Source: Chitinophagaceae bacterium (GTDB taxonomy: Bacteria; Bacteroidota; Bacteroidia; Chitinophagales; Chitinophagaceae). Taken from it: 64,000 nt of DNA. The notes below the pieces were generated by a model that worked only from the letters and a program-made list of their open reading frames with translations, did no database searches and was not told the origin of the DNA. Positions 60,286 through 64,000 of the stretch are shown piece by piece. Location: NCBI GenBank assembly GCA_947446645.1, contig CANFHA010000007.1, forward strand, positions 124,001 to 188,000, written 5' to 3'. Both the position numbers and the translations under genes were made by a program. Position 1 is the stretch's first letter. Every line of letters starts with the position of its first letter.

Positions 60286-63200
60286 TCAATCATACACTAG
60301 CTTAGCCGTATATCGTTGTCCACCAATATCTATTTTTACAAAATAGATGCCTTTAGTCATCGCCAGCGCACGAAAGACAGACGTGTTTGCCCACTGCGTG
60401 GATGTGAATGATGCCTCATATGTACTTCTGCCAAGCGCATCAAAAATATTGATGTGCATTAAAGTACCTGCATCAGCATGCCACTGAATACTAATATTAC
60501 CATCATAGGTAGGATTAGGGAATACATTAACCACAGAGTTTCCATTATCCCACTTAACGGTGCGAACCGGCAAAACTATAGAAGCGCCGTTTTGAAGCAC
60601 AGCAGTAAGCCGATAATGGACCGGTGCGCCAAAAGGAATGGAGAATGAGGGCTTATCCATGAAGGTATAATGTTGCCCGTATTTTTTTAGCGCAACGGTA
60701 TTATTTATTGCTGTAAAGCTGCCATTGTCCACGGCCCGCTCCAGCAGATAATGATCTGCCATGCCGTCCAGATAGGATGTCCAGTTTACTTGTGCGGTTC
60801 CGCTTCCTATCATTTGCGCATTAAATGAGACCAGGTTCGCAGCTGTATCGCTATACCCTACTTTCCTGATTGCTGATGTGTATTTTGCGTTACCACCGGT
60901 CATCGTCCATTGCAGGCGGTAGTACAAATTTGTATCTGCTGTTATTGTCACTCCATCATTATAGGTGTACTGTGCGTTGTTTTGATGCGTTGCCGCGGTA
61001 TCGAGTACATCAGTAAAATTGAGACTATCGCCTGAGCGCTGCAAGACATAATTGCTAACCGATGTATCTATAAATGAATTCCAATATACCGTAGCATGGT
61101 CTCCATTTCTAAAGGCTATGAAACTCAGATATTCGGCATCAGCAGGAAAGCTGGCAGTTGGTCCGCCATCGTTAAACCAATACTCTGAAAACGGCTTCGA
61201 GCGAAATTCTGCATAATACCCTTTGTCATACGGCACCCACTTAACCGACGTATAGGGATAGTATGTAAATACGCCACCCGTATCATCAGCAAGACTTCCA
61301 TTCTCGGCTGCACGGTTACTATTATTATCAAATTGAGTAATACCGAGTGAATATGCATCCCTAACAGGTGAGCAAGCGGGGCAGGTTAAATCATTAAGTA
61401 CATTTATCACTTCACTGTCTAACAGGTAAAGACGAAGGCCCACGCTATCATTAGCACTATTCGTTGCTTTAATGGTATAGCTGCGAGAGAAAGTATACTG
61501 TGTCGCATAGGTATTATAGATCGTATCATGAGGATATAACATTGTTGAAAGCTCATTTATTTCCTGCCCATCGGGTTGTACGGATGATAATAGATAATTG
61601 TTCAAAATCTGATCGGTCCAGGAATTGCCACTTACATTTTGCGTAAGCGTAACCCCACTGGTAGGCATAATAGAATAGACAAGGTCGTAGATGTGGATGT
61701 CGTCTACAGCTACACCTTCAAAAGTCACTCCTGGATCGGCAGTCATAACAAAACGGAAATGAATTGTTTCTCCTGATGGTGGCTGGGGAAGTGGTATAGA
61801 GGCTACATGCCACCGGGTAGCTCCCGACGTATTCCAGATATCAAACGTAGGGTCATACCAGTTTGTGCCTTGCTGGGAAGCGCCAAGCTTCGTCCAGGTC
61901 AACCCATCAAACGAATACTCAACATAGGCCGCATCGCACAGCGTGCCGCCGCAATTCTCTATATCGAGCGCCACACTGAAACTTAACATAGGACGCTGAA
62001 GTTGCGATATATCGAAACAGGGAGAATAAAGGTAAGACCGCTCAAGATTGTTATACTTACCCGTGAGGTTAGTTTTCCATGCCTTTGTACCGCTTGCGGC
62101 TTTATTAATCTTTTGCGCTGCAGGCGTGCCATACTGCCACGAATTTTTAATGCCTGTGCTGAAATACCCTCCATCACCAGTCTCGAAATTTTCAAGGTAC
62201 GGGTAAGATGAAATGACAACACTATTGCGGAAAGTGTAATTCAGTATACTATCGTTCAGCTGGTAGCTATCGCCCGGGCTACTTAACCACACACTGAGCG
62301 TATGCGTAGATCCAGGCGCTATATCCAGCGGTTGCGCAAATGCGTAGTCAATTGTATCCTTTGCCTTGATGGAATCTATGACTCCCGTAAACAGCGGGCC
62401 GCCATCCACATAATATTGAAGCTGGACATTATGCAAGGTGTAGTTAACCCCATTGTTCACCCGAACTACGAGTGGTGTGGCTGAAGGCAGACCGCAATTA
62501 TTGGCCAATGGCGACACAACACCCAGCACGCCGGCATCGTTGGCAACTGTATACAACCTAAAGTTATCAAAAGACATACCGTTGCCATAGTCAGCACTTG
62601 CAACCAGCGATGTATCACTTTGCCCGAAGGAAATCTGTGTAGCCGTAGAAAAATTATGTCCAATATGCCGCACGGCATCCGTAAGCGATATAGAGCGGGC
62701 ATGGGTAACAGTACCAGGATACGCCCCGGGATCGTAATTAAAAACAGGCATCCAGGAATCTGCATCACTGCTGCGGGCTGCTACCAGGTTACCCTCCGTT
62801 GTTTTTGGTGTGCCATGTAAAACGTAGTCAAAATCAAACCTGATCTCAGTAGTGGCCGTATCATAATTTATAAGATTGAACGTGCCGACAAATGTGTTGT
62901 GGCTGCCATTCAGCACATTTCTATCTTCATCAAGGCTTACAGACCGGTTGCCGCTTATGGTAACGTTGTCATCAACAAAGGACCTGATGCGGCCATAATC
63001 GTCGGCATTAAAATAGTCCCAATGGCCATTTGGAGAGACACCTACGGAATCATGGGTAACGCCAAAGCGCGGCATATCCTCAAACCCATCGGTATAGGGA
63101 GTCGCGAGATTTAGGGTATCATTTGGAAGATTACGGACAGTAATGGCAAATGTATCATTTCCCGATTGCGGATCGGCAAGATCCTGGTTATGTACCGACA

Positions 63201-64000
63201 CCGCTAAGTGATAGACACCAGTATCACCAAGAGGCAGATTAAACACGCTGATATCGGCACTACTATTGGCTGGTATAACAGCAGGGCCGGTTACAGACAC
63301 CCATGGCCCTGAATTTATGCGATAACTGAGTGTATAATTTGCACAAGGCACAGTGTAGAGATTTCTTAAGCGAACCACCATAAGTGCTGTAGTACTAAGC
63401 TGGCTACTGGTATTCATGCGGCCGCTTGAAGGCGACAGGATTTTCTCAACCAACAGATCACCAGTGGAAACCGGATTTGTGCAGCTGCCGTAATTAGCAA
63501 CAGCTATTACGGCTATACTGCGGTACGCAGGAGCACCATTTATGATCGGCTGCACCGCCACATATGATTTTTCAGTGAGCGACATATTCGCAAAGGAATA
63601 GGTAGTATCGCCCATTACAGTGTCCACCACCTGCATGTAAAACCCTACCTTTTCGTGCATCAAATAGGAGGTGGCATTTGGCACCGGGCTCCAGTGAATG
63701 TTTAGATAACCTGGACATTGGGCTGCTTCAAGCGCTGCGATCGGCTGCGCACTTATGGCAAAAGGCGCAGAAGTAACTACCTCCCCAGTACCATTGCGGG
63801 AAACGCGCACCCGACAAAGGCCCGAGTTATAACCTGTAGGCATGAAGTCGCAATGATGGGCATCAGCAGCTACTGAGTTAGAAATTGGCACCCAGCTGGC
63901 ACCATTGTCAGGAGAAAACTCAACGGTAAAAGTGTGGCCGTCCGAAACAGCATCCCAGTAAACGCGGATCTGATCAAAATTGGAAAGCTGTTCACCACCT
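60286..64000 (-). CDS. Large secreted T9SS protein, N-terminus beyond window
   Basis: The frame stays open to the right edge, so at least 1238 residues are coded and the true start lies outside. Reading from the edge: a FnIII-like end (RVYWDAVSDGHTFTVEFSPD), Ig/CARDB-like modules (STTALMVVRLRNLYTVPCAN; DAGVLGVVSPLANNCGLPS), two MAM/jelly-roll type domains (PYTDGFEDMPRFG and YPYLENFETGDGGYFS with FRFVMTADPGVTFEGVAVDD), FnIII-like repeats near the end, and a T9SS type A sorting domain (NVFPNPTYDGNISIQW; MTKGIYFVKIDIGG). It is an adhesin-like surface protein or scaffold; no catalytic domain is visible in the part present. Confidence 0.88.
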   Translation of the reverse strand, partial: GGEQLSNFDQIRVYWDAVSDGHTFTVEFSPDNGASWVPISNSVAADAHHCDFMPTGYNSGLCRVRVSRNGTGEVVTSAPFAISAQPIAALEAAQCPGYLNIHWSPVPNATSYLMHEKVGFYMQVVDTVMGDTTYSFANMSLTEKSYVAVQPIINGAPAYRSIAVIAVANYGSCTNPVSTGDLLVEKILSPSSGRMNTSSQLSTTALMVVRLRNLYTVPCANYTLSYRINSGPWVSVTGPAVIPANSSADISVFNLPLGDTGVYHLAVSVHNQDLADPQSGNDTFAITVRNLPNDTLNLATPYTDGFEDMPRFGVTHDSVGVSPNGHWDYFNADDYGRIRSFVDDNVTISGNRSVSLDEDRNVLNGSHNTFVGTFNLINYDTATTEIRFDFDYVLHGTPKTTEGNLVAARSSDADSWMPVFNYDPGAYPGTVTHARSISLTDAVRHIGHNFSTATQISFGQSDTSLVASADYGNGMSFDNFRLYTVANDAGVLGVVSPLANNCGLPSATPLVVRVNNGVNYTLHNVQLQYYVDGGPLFTGVIDSIKAKDTIDYAFAQPLDIAPGSTHTLSVWLSSPGDSYQLNDSILNYTFRNSVVISSYPYLENFETGDGGYFSTGIKNSWQYGTPAAQKINKAASGTKAWKTNLTGKYNNLERSYLYSPCFDISQLQRPMLSFSVALDIENCGGTLCDAAYVEYSFDGLTWTKLGASQQGTNWYDPTFDIWNTSGATRWHVASIPLPQPPSGETIHFRFVMTADPGVTFEGVAVDDIHIYDLVYSIMPTSGVTLTQNVSGNSWTDQILNNYLLSSVQPDGQEINELSTMLYPHDTIYNTYATQYTFSRSYTIKATNSANDSVGLRLYLLDSEVINVLNDLTCPACSPVRDAYSLGITQFDNNSNRAAENGSLADDTGGVFTYYPYTSVKWVPYDKGYYAEFRSKPFSEYWFNDGGPTASFPADAEYLSFIAFRNGDHATVYWNSFIDTSVSNYVLQRSGDSLNFTDVLDTAATHQNNAQYTYNDGVTITADTNLYYRLQWTMTGGNAKYTSAIRKVGYSDTAANLVSFNAQMIGSGTAQVNWTSYLDGMADHYLLERAVDNGSFTAINNTVALKKYGQHYTFMDKPSFSIPFGAPVHYRLTAVLQNGASIVLPVRTVKWDNGNSVVNVFPNPTYDGNISIQWHADAGTLMHINIFDALGRSTYEASFTSTQWANTSVFRALAMTKGIYFVKIDIGGQRYTAKLVYD

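Overview
This 64 kb window looks like chromosomal DNA of a Bacteroidota bacterium, most likely from the Chitinophagaceae/Sphingobacteriales side; I cannot name a genus. The evidence is five secreted proteins ending in type IX secretion (T9SS) type A sorting domains, a DUF5686 outer-membrane protein, a PafA-type phosphatase, an SDR-type threonine dehydrogenase, a zinc-less sirtuin, an Nramp-Usp fusion, and many start codons sitting just downstream of the Bacteroidota -7 promoter box TAnnTTTG. Most of the window is ordinary housekeeping and accessory chromosome. I see no prophage, CRISPR array, rRNA, tRNA or complete insertion sequence.

Layout. 1-6.4 kb: edge-cut secreted protein, CPA2 antiporter, DUF5686 protein, deoxynucleoside kinase, trpS. 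6.6-10.6 kb: a TPR-transmembrane-adenylate cyclase gene cut by one in-frame amber codon, then the Nramp-Usp transporter. 10.7-14.4 kb (minus strand): kdsC, iscX, fdx, DUF2520, plsC, ung. 14.5-15 kb: small overlapping toxin-antitoxin-like pair. 15-25 kb: LuxE/PaaK-like enzyme, lipoprotein, lipB, amino-acid permease, orphan receiver plus Hpt pair, pafA, alpha-oxoamine synthase. 25.4-34.4 kb: one 9 kb gene for a 3011-residue glycine-rich and Ig-like repeat surface protein. It is flanked on both sides by copies of the 3' end of the oxoamine synthase gene, which points to an old segmental duplication. 34.5-39.4 kb: repeat-rich spacers around a heparinase-like T9SS protein. 39.4-52.9 kb: Old Yellow Enzyme, Nudix, GNAT, RmlD-like, PolX/PHP, two T9SS proteins including a subtilase, YraN, phosphoglucose/phosphomannose isomerase, carA, threonine dehydrogenase, GNAT and sirtuin. 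52.9-64 kb: two polytopic glycosyltransferase-like proteins, a Cdd1-like HhH protein, ftsY, an unusual proline-repeat membrane protein, and a large T9SS protein running off the right edge.

The most notable points are the amber-interrupted cyclase, the giant gene with higher-order repeats between duplicated flanks, a 1.1 kb spacer of composite hairpin repeats, a PolX whose polymerase active site is degenerate while its PHP nuclease is intact, a palindrome cluster before a small membrane gene, and the proline-repeat protein with its single membrane segment placed after the linker. No clearly new multi-gene system was found; the best candidates for something undescribed are the giant repeat locus and the proline-repeat membrane protein.
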